A stretch of DNA of 6,179 nt from an uncultured Phycisphaerales bacterium (lineage in GTDB: Bacteria > Planctomycetota > Phycisphaerae > WQYP01), in contig CALCHA010000024.1 in the NCBI GenBank assembly GCA_937901265.1, forward strand, positions 1-6,179, given 5' to 3'. Position 1 is the first letter of the stretch. Each line of letters starts with the position of its first letter. Positions 1 through 6,179 of the stretch are shown here, piece by piece. Both the position numbers and the translations under genes were made by a program. Below the pieces are notes generated by a model. That model had not been told where the DNA came from and did no database searches. It saw only the letters and a program-made list of their open reading frames with translations.

Positions 1-583
1 CCTCTACGAGAGCTTCATCCACCCCGTCACGATCTTGTCGACGCTGCCTTCCGCGGGCGTCGGGGCGTTGCTCGCGCTCATCATCGCCGGCAGCGACCTC
101 GGCATCGTGCTCGTGATCGGCATCGTGCTCTTGATCGGCATCGTGAAGAAGAACGCGATCATGATGATCGACTTTGCGCTCGACGCGGAGCGCAAAGAGG
201 GCCTGACGGCGGCCGACGCCATTTATCAGGCGTGCCTGCTGCGCTTTCGCCCGATTCTGATGACGACGATGGCGGCGATGCTGGGCGGCGTGCCGCTGGC
301 GCTGTCCGCGGGGACGGGATCGGAACTGCGGCGGCCGCTGGGTATTGCGATCGTGGGCGGGCTGATTTTTTCGCAGATGCTGACGCTCTACACGACGCCG
401 GTGATCTATCTGGCATTCGACCGGCTGGCGCAGAAGATCACCGGCGGGAAGCGCGGCGGCCCGTACGGGGACGAAGGGGAGGGCGATGCGTCGCCGGCTG
501 AAGTGCGGGGTGAGCGCCGGGCGGATCTGCCGGAGCTCGCCGCACCTGAGGAAGTGCCGCTGCTGCCCGCGGGGGGCGTATGA
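1..583 (+). CDS. mdtB: RND multidrug efflux transporter, MdtB-like, C-terminal part (5' end outside window)
   Basis: Inner-membrane proton-driven efflux pump subunit of the RND (AcrB/MdtB) family. The frame is open from base 2 and gives 193 residues. These cover the end of TM8 (LYESFIHP), TM9, TM10 with the [13 protein letters not shown] motif (the second Lys of KKN, codon 149-151, corresponds to the proton-relay Lys940 of AcrB), TM11 (RFRPILMTT) and TM12 ([19 protein letters not shown]). The stretches AGSDL and [13 protein letters not shown] match E. coli MdtB as I recall it better than MdtC, and the gene lies just upstream of an mdtC-like gene. This supports the MdtB assignment, though B/C naming in distant bacteria is partly positional. 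After the last TM (about fragment residue 145) comes a 48-residue Gly/Glu/Pro-rich, probably cytoplasmic tail that is longer than in E. coli MdtB. The TGA at 581-583 overlaps the next ATG. Family call very sure; subunit identity likely. Confidence 0.9.
   Translation, partial: LYESFIHPVTILSTLPSAGVGALLALIIAGSDLGIVLVIGIVLLIGIVKKNAIMMIDFALDAERKEGLTAADAIYQACLLRFRPILMTTMAAMLGGVPLALSAGTGSELRRPLGIAIVGGLIFSQMLTLYTTPVIYLAFDRLAQKITGGKRGGPYGDEGEGDASPAEVRGERRADLPELAAPEEVPLLPAGGV
353..405 (+). repeat. 53-bp perfect direct repeat, copy 1 (TM12 region of mdtB-like gene)
   Basis: Identical base for base to 3529-3581, and in the same reading frame. It encodes [18 protein letters not shown]. The two pump genes align without gaps at a constant offset of 3176 bases from base 2 to about base 430. 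Most of that alignment shows many synonymous differences, so 53 unbroken bases stand out. It is paralogous coding sequence, not a mobile element. Confidence 0.9.
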
Positions 584-3500
584 GCATCTCGACACCGTTC
601 ATCCAGCGTCCGGTTGGCACGAGCCTGCTGACGATCGCGATCGCGCTGGCGGGAATTCTGGCGTTTCTGCTGCTGCCGGTGGCACCGTTGCCAGAGGTGG
701 AATTTCCGACGATTCAGGTGAACGCCAATCTGCCGGGGGGCTCGCCGGAGACGATGGCGTCGTCGGTGGCGACACCGTTGGAGCGGCAGTTTGGACGGAT
801 CGCGGGGATCACGGAGATGACGTCGAGTTCGACGCTGGGATCCACCAATATCACGCTGCAGTTCTCGCTGGACCGCAACATTGACGCCGCCGCGCGGGAC
901 GTGCAGGCTTCGATCAACGCGGCGTTGGGGCAGCTTCCGGCGAACATTCCGACGCGGCCGAGCTACCGCAAGGTGAACCCTGCGGACTCGCCGATCCTGA
1001 TGCTGACGCTCACTTCGGACGCGTATCCACGGGCGCGGATGTATGACATCGCGACGACGATCCTGCAACAGAAGCTGTCGCAGGTGGATGGGGTGGGGCA
1101 GGTGGGGGTGTGGGGCGGGGCGAACCCGGCGGTGCGGGTGGAGGTGAACCCGGTGGCACTCAATGGCCGCCATATCTCCATGGAGCAGCTGCGGACGGTA
1201 CTTGCGAACGCCAACGTCAACGAACCCAAGGGGCAGTTGAGCGACGATCGGCACACGTGGGCGCTGGCGTCGAGCGACCAGCTTTTGGGGGCGGCGGCCT
1301 ATCGCAGTCTTATCATTACCTATCAGGATGGCGCGGCGGTGCGCGTCGGCGATGTGGCGACCGTCGTGGATTCCACGGAGAACATTCAGAATTCCGCGCT
1401 GGCGAACGGGAAGCCGGCGGTGCTGCTGGCGATTTTCCGCCAGCCGCAGGCGAACATCATCGACACGGTGGACCGGGTGAAGGCGCTTCTGCCGGAGTTC
1501 CGCGCGGCGGTGCCGCCGGCGATGGATCTGACGGTGGTGATGGACCGCACGACGACGATCCGGGCGTCGGTGCATGATGTGGAGTTCACGCTGCTGCTGT
1601 CGATCGCGCTGGTGGTTCTGGTGGTGTTCGCGTTTCTGCGGAACTGGCGGTCCACTCTGATTCCGGGCGTGGCGGTGCCGGTGTCGCTGCTGGGGACATG
1701 CGGGTTCATGTATCTGGCGGGGTATTCGCTGGACAATCTTTCGCTGATGGCGTTGACGATCTCCACGGGGTTTGTAGTGGACGACGCGATTGTGGTCATT
1801 GAAAACATCACGCGGCACCTGGAGGAGGGGATGAAGCCGCGAGCGGCGGCGTTCAAAGGGGCGAAGGAAATTGGCTTTACGGTGGTGTCGATTTCCATTT
1901 CGCTGGTGGCGGTCTTCATTCCGATTCTGCTGATGGGGGGCATCGTGGGGCGGCTGTTCCGCGAGTTCGCGGTCACGCTTTCGGTCGCCATTTTCATGTC
2001 CATGATCATTTCGCTGACGACCACGCCGATGATGTGCGCGGTGCTGCTCAAGCCGCACACCGACGATCATGGTCGGCTGTATCGCGCCTCGGAATGGGTC
2101 TTTGATAGCATTTTGTGGTTCTACGAAGTGACGCTGGGCTGGGTGCTGCGGCACCGGCTGGTGATGCTGTTTGTCACGTTGTTGACGATTGGGCTGACGG
2201 TCTTTCTGGTGTTCCAGGTGCCGCGGGGGTTTTTTCCCCAGCAGGACGTCGGGCGGCTCGGCGGCAGCGTGCGGACGGATCAGGATGCCTCGTTTCAAAC
2301 GCTGACCAAGCTGCAGCAGGAGTATGCCGCCGCCGTTGCAGAGGATCCCGCGGTGGACAACGTGATGGCGTTCGCAAACACGGGAGGGGTGCGGTTTTTC
2401 GTTTCGCTCAAGGCCTTGAGTGAGCGAAAGATGTCGGTGGATCAGATCATGGTTCGGCTGCGGAAGAAGTTGAATGGCGTGCCTGGTGCGACGCTCCTGC
2501 TGGCGGCGCAGCAGGATCTGCGGATCGGCGGGCGTTCTTCGGCGGCACAATTTCAGTACACGCTGACCTCCGACAATCTGCAGGAGCTGCAGGAGTGGGC
2601 ACCGAAAGTTGTGGAAAAATTGAAGAATCTTCCGGGCCTGGCGGACGTCAACACGGATCAACAGAACGGCGGGTTGGAGGCGCACCTGGAAATCGACCGC
2701 CCCACCGCGGCGCGGCTGGGCATTACGGCGGCGGCGATCGACACGGCGCTTTCGGATGCGTTCGGGCAGCGGCAGGTTTCGACGATGTACACGGAGCTGA
2801 ACCAATATCGGGTGGTGATGGAAGTGGATCCGAAGTTCGCGGAATCGCCCGATGGGCTGCACTATGTGTACCTCACCACGCCGAGCGGACAGCGGGTGCC
2901 GCTGGATGCGGTGGCGCACTACTCGCCCTCGGCGACCGCGCTTTCCGTCAGCCACCAGGGGCAGTTTCCGGCGGTGACGATTTCGTTCAACCTGCTGCCG
3001 GGGGTGGCCCTGGGAAATGCGGTGACGGAAATTCAGGATGCGGAGCGGGACATGGGCGTTCCGGCGTCGCTGCAGGGCTCTTTCTCGGGGACGGCGCAGG
3101 CGTTTGAAGATTCGCAGAAGGGGGAGCTGCTGCTGGTGATTGCGGCGATTGTGGCGGTTTATCTGGTGCTGGGGATTCTGTACGAATCATTTATCCACCC
3201 GATCACGATTCTTTCGACGCTGCCTTCCGCGAGCGTGGGGGCGTTGCTGGCGCTGCTGATCACGCATAATGATCTCGATGTGATTGCGCTGATCGGCATT
3301 ATTTTGCTGATCGGCATTGTGAAGAAGAATGCGATCATGATGATCGACTTTGCGATTGAAGCGGAACGGCGTGACCATCTCTCGCCGGCGGAAGCGATTT
3401 TCAAGGCGGCGTTGCTGCGGTTTCGGCCGATCCTGATGACGACGATGGCGGCGCTTTTCGGGGGGCTGCCGCTGGCGCTGGGGACGGGGACGGGGTCGGA

Positions 3501-3723
3501 ACTGCGGCGGCCGCTGGGAATCACGATTGTGGGCGGGCTGATTTTTTCGCAGATGCTGACGCTCTACACGACGCCGGTGATTTATCTGTATCTCGATCGG
3601 CTGCGGCTGTGGCTGTCGGGAGAGGACGCCTCAGGCGGTGCCGCACCGCCGCCGCCGCACAGCCGTCCGCAGCACGTTCCGCCCGCCCTGGGTTTCCCGA
3701 TCAGTGAGGCCGCCGCCGTATGA
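580..3723 (+). CDS. mdtC: RND multidrug efflux transporter, MdtC-like, complete
   Basis: Complete 1047-residue RND pump (E. coli MdtC is about 1025), expected to trimerise with the upstream MdtB-like protein and export drugs or bile-salt-like compounds by proton antiport. The order is typical: TM1 (about 11-32), first porter half with [12 protein letters not shown] at 57-68 and an EMTSSS stretch as in MdtC, TM2-TM6 starting near 336, TM7 near 528-546 followed by PRGFFPQQD, second porter half with AFGQRQVST, and TM8-TM12 from about 848 to 1005. Proton-relay residues are present: Asp401-Asp402 in [13 protein letters not shown] (TM4) and Lys916 in VKKNAIMM (TM10). A Pro-rich tail of about 35 residues follows residue 1011. 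The ATG at 580 overlaps the previous stop (ATGA), and the only purine-rich GAGGAAG (548-554) is too far upstream for an ordinary ribosome site, so re-initiation after the first gene is likely. No frameshift or missing domain is seen. Confidence 0.95.
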   Translation: MSISTPFIQRPVGTSLLTIAIALAGILAFLLLPVAPLPEVEFPTIQVNANLPGGSPETMASSVATPLERQFGRIAGITEMTSSSTLGSTNITLQFSLDRNIDAAARDVQASINAALGQLPANIPTRPSYRKVNPADSPILMLTLTSDAYPRARMYDIATTILQQKLSQVDGVGQVGVWGGANPAVRVEVNPVALNGRHISMEQLRTVLANANVNEPKGQLSDDRHTWALASSDQLLGAAAYRSLIITYQDGAAVRVGDVATVVDSTENIQNSALANGKPAVLLAIFRQPQANIIDTVDRVKALLPEFRAAVPPAMDLTVVMDRTTTIRASVHDVEFTLLLSIALVVLVVFAFLRNWRSTLIPGVAVPVSLLGTCGFMYLAGYSLDNLSLMALTISTGFVVDDAIVVIENITRHLEEGMKPRAAAFKGAKEIGFTVVSISISLVAVFIPILLMGGIVGRLFREFAVTLSVAIFMSMIISLTTTPMMCAVLLKPHTDDHGRLYRASEWVFDSILWFYEVTLGWVLRHRLVMLFVTLLTIGLTVFLVFQVPRGFFPQQDVGRLGGSVRTDQDASFQTLTKLQQEYAAAVAEDPAVDNVMAFANTGGVRFFVSLKALSERKMSVDQIMVRLRKKLNGVPGATLLLAAQQDLRIGGRSSAAQFQYTLTSDNLQELQEWAPKVVEKLKNLPGLADVNTDQQNGGLEAHLEIDRPTAARLGITAAAIDTALSDAFGQRQVSTMYTELNQYRVVMEVDPKFAESPDGLHYVYLTTPSGQRVPLDAVAHYSPSATALSVSHQGQFPAVTISFNLLPGVALGNAVTEIQDAERDMGVPASLQGSFSGTAQAFEDSQKGELLLVIAAIVAVYLVLGILYESFIHPITILSTLPSASVGALLALLITHNDLDVIALIGIILLIGIVKKNAIMMIDFAIEAERRDHLSPAEAIFKAALLRFRPILMTTMAALFGGLPLALGTGTGSELRRPLGITIVGGLIFSQMLTLYTTPVIYLYLDRLRLWLSGEDASGGAAPPPPHSRPQHVPPALGFPISEAAAV
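1090..1120 (+). other. Putative G-quadruplex motif inside the mdtC-like gene
   Basis: Five runs of four or five G occur within 31 bases (1090-1093, 1095-1098, 1104-1108, 1112-1115, 1117-1120) with loops of one to five bases, all on the coding strand. The bases encode [12 protein letters not shown], a Gly/Val-rich porter segment conserved in RND pumps, so the motif may be a by-product of protein sequence plus G-ending codon preference. Any effect on transcription or translation is inference. Confidence 0.5.
3529..3581 (+). repeat. 53-bp perfect direct repeat, copy 2 (TM12 region of mdtC-like gene)
   Basis: Second copy of the 353-405 sequence, bounded by C/T mismatches on both sides (352 against 3528 and 406 against 3582). 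Recombination between the copies would delete 3176 bases and fuse the MdtB-like body to the MdtC-like tail in frame, leaving one pump gene. Confidence 0.9.
3706..3709 (+). promoter_or_regulatory. Weak Shine-Dalgarno GAGG for the outer membrane factor gene
   Basis: GAGG lies inside the last codons of the mdtC-like gene, 10 bases before the ATG at 3720 and 13 before the adjacent ATG at 3723. The spacing favours 3720, but both starts overlap or abut the upstream stop and would give nearly the same signal peptide. The site is plausible but modest, and translational coupling through the ATGA overlap may matter more. Confidence 0.4.
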
Positions 3724-5213
3724 TGCACCGCCACCGTCATTCCGCGTTCGCCCTGATGGCCGGCATTGCCGCCGCGATGGCTGGGGCGGTGTTCACGCTG
3801 CTGCCCGGCTGCAAGGTGTCGCCGGACTATTCACGTCCGCCGCTGGAGGTGCCAGGGTCGTATAGATCCGCAACGACGCAGCAGGCGGCGCCGGTGAATC
3901 TTTCGCTGCAGTGGTGGACGCTTTTCGGCGATGCGGATTTGAACGACCTTGAGGCGCGTGCGATTTACGCCAACCAGGATTTGCGCGCGGCGATGGCGCG
4001 CGTGGCGCAGGCCCGGGCGACGGTTGCGGTGACGCGCTCGCAGTTTTTTCCGCTGGTGACGGCGGACCCGACGGTGACGCGGTCGCGCTCGGCGGCGGGG
4101 CGGAATGGTTCGTCAGCGACGGCGACGGAAATCCGCATTCCGTTCGACGTTTCCTATGAAGTGGACATCTGGGGGCGGGTGGCGCGCGGCGTGGAATCTT
4201 CGCGCGCGACGTTTCGGCAGTCGCAGAATGATTTTGCGGTGATCCTGCAGACGATGCAAACGGACATTGCGCAGGATTATTTCAACCTGCGGCTGCTGGA
4301 TAGCCAGTCGGATATTCTTCTGCGGGAGATCGAGCAGTTTCGCCTGCAGGAGAATCTGGAAAAGATCCGCATTGCCGCGAACATCGACAACACGCTGGCG
4401 CTCTCGCAGGTGGAAGCGCTGCTGCAGGCGTCGGTGGCGCAGGAAGCGGACGTTCGCCGGCAGCGTGCGGAGCTGGAACATGCGATTGCGCAATTGCTGG
4501 GGCTGGCTCCCTCGGCGTTCACGATTCCGCCGCGGGTGATTTCGCTGACGGTCCCGACGATCCCCGCCGGCTTGCCGTCGGATCTGCTGGCGCGGCGGCC
4601 GGACGTGAATGAGGCGGAGCAGGCGCTCGTTGCGGCGAACGCGAACGTGGGGGTGGCGGTGGCAAATTTTTACCCCACGCTGACGCTGACGGGTGCGGCG
4701 GGGCAGCAGTCTTTCGACCTGCAGTCGATCGCCAACTGGGAATCGCGGTTCCTCTCGTTTGGGCCAAACCTGTCGATTCCGCTTTTCGAGGGCGGGAAAC
4801 TCACCGGCAACCTGCGGCAGGCCAAGGCGCGGTACGACGAACTTCTGGCGACCTATCGCCAGTCGCTGCTCACGGCGTATCGGGAGGTGGAGGACTCGCT
4901 GTCGGACCTGCGACTGCGGGCCGAGGCGGGCGCGGCGCAGGAAAAGGCGGTCGATGCCGCGCGGGAGTATTTGCGTCTGTCGAACGTGCAGCACGCGCAA
5001 GGTCTGATTGATTCGCTGCAGATCATCGATGCCGACCGGACGCTGCTGTCGAACGAGCTGACGCTGGAGCAAATTCAGGCGGCGCGGCTGACCAGCACGG
5101 TGCTGCTGATCAAGTCGCTGGGCGGCGGGTGGGATCCGCGGCGGCCGACGGCGGTGTTGGGGGGGGAGGTGGGGGCGGGGGCGACGACCGCTCCCGCCCC
5201 CAGGCTTCAATAG
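3720..5213 (+). CDS. Outer membrane factor lipoprotein of RND efflux system (NodT/OprM/TolC family)
   Basis: Forms the trimeric outer-membrane channel and periplasmic tunnel through which the RND pumps discharge substrate. The product has 497 residues, normal for the family. The N-terminus is a lipoprotein signal: basic start (MMHRHRH), hydrophobic stretch (about 9-28), then lipobox L-P-G-C with Cys31 as the predicted lipidated residue, followed by KVSPDYSRPP, typical of NodT-type proteins. Two TolC-type (OEP) repeats follow, roughly 55-250 and 280-465, rich in long helices. Family hallmarks include the WWTLFGD stretch near the start of the mature protein, LLARRPDV at 289-296, then EAEQALVAANANVGVA and NFYPTLTLTG, and the terminal LGGGWD. 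About 24 low-complexity residues (GGEVGAGATTAPAPRLQ) extend beyond the usual end and are encoded by the G-rich/hairpin region. The start overlaps the mdtC-like stop, placing the gene last in the operon. E. coli mdtABC has no dedicated channel and uses TolC, so this layout differs. Confidence 0.93.
   Translation: MMHRHRHSAFALMAGIAAAMAGAVFTLLPGCKVSPDYSRPPLEVPGSYRSATTQQAAPVNLSLQWWTLFGDADLNDLEARAIYANQDLRAAMARVAQARATVAVTRSQFFPLVTADPTVTRSRSAAGRNGSSATATEIRIPFDVSYEVDIWGRVARGVESSRATFRQSQNDFAVILQTMQTDIAQDYFNLRLLDSQSDILLREIEQFRLQENLEKIRIAANIDNTLALSQVEALLQASVAQEADVRRQRAELEHAIAQLLGLAPSAFTIPPRVISLTVPTIPAGLPSDLLARRPDVNEAEQALVAANANVGVAVANFYPTLTLTGAAGQQSFDLQSIANWESRFLSFGPNLSIPLFEGGKLTGNLRQAKARYDELLATYRQSLLTAYREVEDSLSDLRLRAEAGAAQEKAVDAAREYLRLSNVQHAQGLIDSLQIIDADRTLLSNELTLEQIQAARLTSTVLLIKSLGGGWDPRRPTAVLGGEVGAGATTAPAPRLQ
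5159..5181 (+). other. G-rich tract with G-quadruplex potential
   Basis: The + (coding) strand carries a run of eight G, then A-GG-T, then two runs of five G separated by one C. The eight-G run can supply two G-tracts, so four tracts of three or more G are available. It overlaps the left arm of the 5171-5201 hairpin, so the two structures would compete in the mRNA. It encodes the low-complexity LGGEVGAGA tail of the outer membrane factor. Confidence 0.45.
5171..5201 (+). terminator. 13-bp GC hairpin at the end of the efflux operon, candidate terminator
   Basis: Bases 5171-5183 pair with 5189-5201 over 13 positions with a single G-T wobble and a 5-base loop (ACGAC). The outer nine pairs are GGGGGCGGG with CCCGCCCCC. 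It lies in the last codons of the outer membrane factor gene, ending nine bases before its stop, just before the composition change. No T-run follows (the next bases are aggcttcaatag), so it is not a classical intrinsic terminator. It may stop polymerase without a U tract or protect the 3' end of the mRNA. The pairing is clear; the function is inferred. Confidence 0.4.
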
Positions 5214-5349
5214 TGGCCGGCTTGTGCGGGGGCGAAGTTTGCGTTGCGGTTTCCAAAGCCACCTTGCCCAACTTTTGTGGCAGTGCATCGCAAGGCGATA
5301 GCGAGAATTGCATGGCAGGAGCGGCGCCGCCATAATTCATGGACGATCG

Positions 5350-5378
5350 TTGACGATCCGTGGGCATCTTCATTTAAC
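5350..5378 (+). promoter_or_regulatory. Candidate sigma70-type promoter for mrr
   Basis: TTGACG (5350-5355, 5 of 6 to TTGACA) and TTTAAC (5373-5378, 4 of 6 to TATAAT) are 17 bases apart. Transcription would begin near 5385, only about five bases before the mrr ATG at 5390, so the message would be nearly leaderless. This agrees with the poor ribosome site. The 7-base direct repeat GACGATC at 5342-5348 and 5352-5358 overlaps the -35 and could be an operator half-site pair, but that is speculation. The rest of the 176-base gap (5214-5389) shows no credible gene and no clear terminator of its own, only a small ATCGC-AAG-GCGAT hairpin at 5287-5299. Confidence 0.35.
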
Positions 5379-5389
5379 CGGATTACAGT

Positions 5390-6179
5390 ATGGCAATCCC
5401 TGGATATCAAGAATTTATGCTGCCTTTGGTGAAGCTTGCAGCCGATGGGCAAGAACACAAGATCACGGACGCCATCGAAACGTTGGCAGACCGCCTTGGG
5501 GTTTCACGCGATGATCGCGAGACCATGCTTCCAAGCGGCACCCAAACGCGTCTCTACAATAGGGTGACTTGGGCCCTCACGTACGTGACAAAGAGTTTGC
5601 TGTTGGAGAAGACGGGGCGCGGAAAGTTCAAAATAGCAGCGAGGGGCCTAGAAGTTCTCAAGGGCAAACCGCGTGAGATTAATAACGCATTTTTAAAACA
5701 ATTTGCTGAGTACCGTTCATTCACCAGTACCAAGCGAAACCTGCTAACGCCATCCCCAGCGGGCGAGGAATCCACGATCGAACCTGATACATCTCTGACG
5801 CCGTTGGAGCGGGTCGAAGGAGGCTACAAGGAACTACGCAAGACCCTGATCGACGAACTCCTTGAACGCGTTCGCGCTATGAAGCCCAAGATGTTTGAGC
5901 AGTTGGTCGTTGACGTCCTCGTCGCCATGGGTTATGGCGGGTCGCAACTCGACGCCGCGCAGGTCGTCGGAAAGAGCGGCGATGGCGGTATTGACGGAGT
6001 TATCAAGGAAGATCGGCTTGGGCTGGACATGGTCTATATACAAGCGAAGCGATACGAATCAGACATTGGCCCGTCTGCAATCCGCGAATTTGTCGGCTCT
6101 TTGGGAGAACACAAAGCCAGTAAGGGCGTATTCATAACCTGCGCGGGCTTTACAGCCGGAGCCATAGAGGCTGCGACTA
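5390..6179 (+). CDS. mrr: Mrr-family type IV restriction endonuclease (3' end outside window)
   Basis: Cytoplasmic nuclease of the Mrr family; E. coli Mrr (about 304 residues) attacks DNA carrying foreign methylation. The frame is open for 263 codons to the window edge, so roughly the last 40 residues are missing. Residues 1-95 resemble the Mrr_N winged-helix-like domain: MAIPGYQEFMLPLV at the start, RLYNRVTWALTYVTKSLLLEK, then GRGKFKIAARGLEVL. A variable linker (about 110-140) leads to the PD-(D/E)xK nuclease domain: KMFEQLVVDVLVAMGYGG (Glu170), VGKSGDGGIDGVI (Asp202), DRLGLDMVYIQAKRYE (Gln218-Ala-Lys220, the Q-x-K form usual in Mrr) and KGVFITCAGFTAGA. All catalytic residues expected so far are present. 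The ATG at 5390 is chosen because its N-terminus aligns with the E. coli Mrr start (MTVPTYDKF); only a weak GGAT precedes it. Codons such as agg, ata, cta and tta and lower GC contrast with the efflux genes, suggesting acquisition. Methylation specificity cannot be read from sequence. Confidence 0.93.
   Translation, partial: MAIPGYQEFMLPLVKLAADGQEHKITDAIETLADRLGVSRDDRETMLPSGTQTRLYNRVTWALTYVTKSLLLEKTGRGKFKIAARGLEVLKGKPREINNAFLKQFAEYRSFTSTKRNLLTPSPAGEESTIEPDTSLTPLERVEGGYKELRKTLIDELLERVRAMKPKMFEQLVVDVLVAMGYGGSQLDAAQVVGKSGDGGIDGVIKEDRLGLDMVYIQAKRYESDIGPSAIREFVGSLGEHKASKGVFITCAGFTAGAIEAAT

Noticed and set aside
406..2955. Very long antisense open reading frame (849 codons) opposite the mdtC-like gene
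   Set aside because: Its product is an improbable Arg/His/Gln-rich string without domains, and it mirrors a well-recognised RND gene. High GC and G-ending codons on the + strand remove stops from this antisense frame.
353..3581. Direct repeats considered as insertion-sequence or transposon ends
   Set aside because: The repeats are in-frame coding sequence for RND TM12 in both paralogues, with no transposase or terminal inverted repeats.
5287..5299. Small hairpin ATCGC-AAG-GCGAT as a terminator
   Set aside because: Only five base pairs, no T-run after it, and within chance expectation.
4113..5333. Long antisense open reading frame (406 codons) opposite the outer membrane factor gene
   Set aside because: Same artefact: Arg-rich, low-complexity product, no recognisable domain, fully overlapping a clear TolC-family gene on the other strand.
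5129..5335. Short + strand reading frame spanning the operon end and the intergenic region
   Set aside because: It begins inside the outer membrane factor gene, is mostly poly-Gly from the G-rich tract, and has no ribosome site or recognisable content.
5244..5432. Small + strand frame of 62 codons overlapping the mrr start
   Set aside because: It overlaps the well-supported mrr start in another frame, has no family resemblance and no ribosome site.
5554..6043. Antisense frames of about 70 codons opposite mrr
   Set aside because: They lie within the Mrr coding sequence whose motifs are intact on the + strand; their products show no domain.
1..6179. CRISPR array, tRNA, rRNA or riboswitch
   Set aside because: No regularly spaced short repeats, cloverleaf or conserved RNA motif was recognised by eye; almost the whole window is accounted for by protein-coding sequence.

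Overview
The window reads as a stretch of a Gram-negative, high-GC bacterial chromosome. The outer-membrane lipoprotein partner and the inner-membrane RND pumps require a two-membrane envelope. Nothing here fixes the phylum; the codon choice (mostly G-ending: gcg, ctg, gtg, acg, cgg) fits many high-GC Gram-negatives.

Bases 1-5213 are the distal part of a multidrug efflux operon on the + strand. It holds the C-terminal end of an MdtB-like RND transporter (1-583), a complete MdtC-like RND transporter (580-3723) and a complete NodT/OprM-type outer membrane factor lipoprotein (3720-5213). Both junctions are 4-base ATGA stop/start overlaps, so the three genes are almost certainly co-transcribed and translationally coupled. 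By analogy with MdtABC, the two RND proteins probably form a mixed trimer that uses the proton gradient, and the third protein carries substrate through the outer membrane. The expected periplasmic adaptor (MdtA-like) and the rest of the first pump would lie upstream of base 1.

The operon ends in a very G-rich stretch and a 13-bp GC hairpin (5171-5201), both inside the last codons of the outer membrane factor gene. A 176-bp intergenic stretch (5214-5389) follows. It holds no credible gene, but it does contain a candidate promoter.

From 5390 to the window edge runs an open reading frame of 263 codons with no stop in the window. It encodes an Mrr-family type IV restriction endonuclease, with an N-terminal Mrr_N-like domain and a PD-(D/E)xK nuclease domain carrying the GDGGIDG and QAK motifs. 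Its base composition and codon use are less GC-rich than the efflux operon, which suggests an acquired defence gene next to a housekeeping or resistance operon. I see no undescribed system in what is visible. The most interesting points are the mrr boundary, the 53-bp perfect repeat between the two pump genes, and the structured 3' end of the operon.
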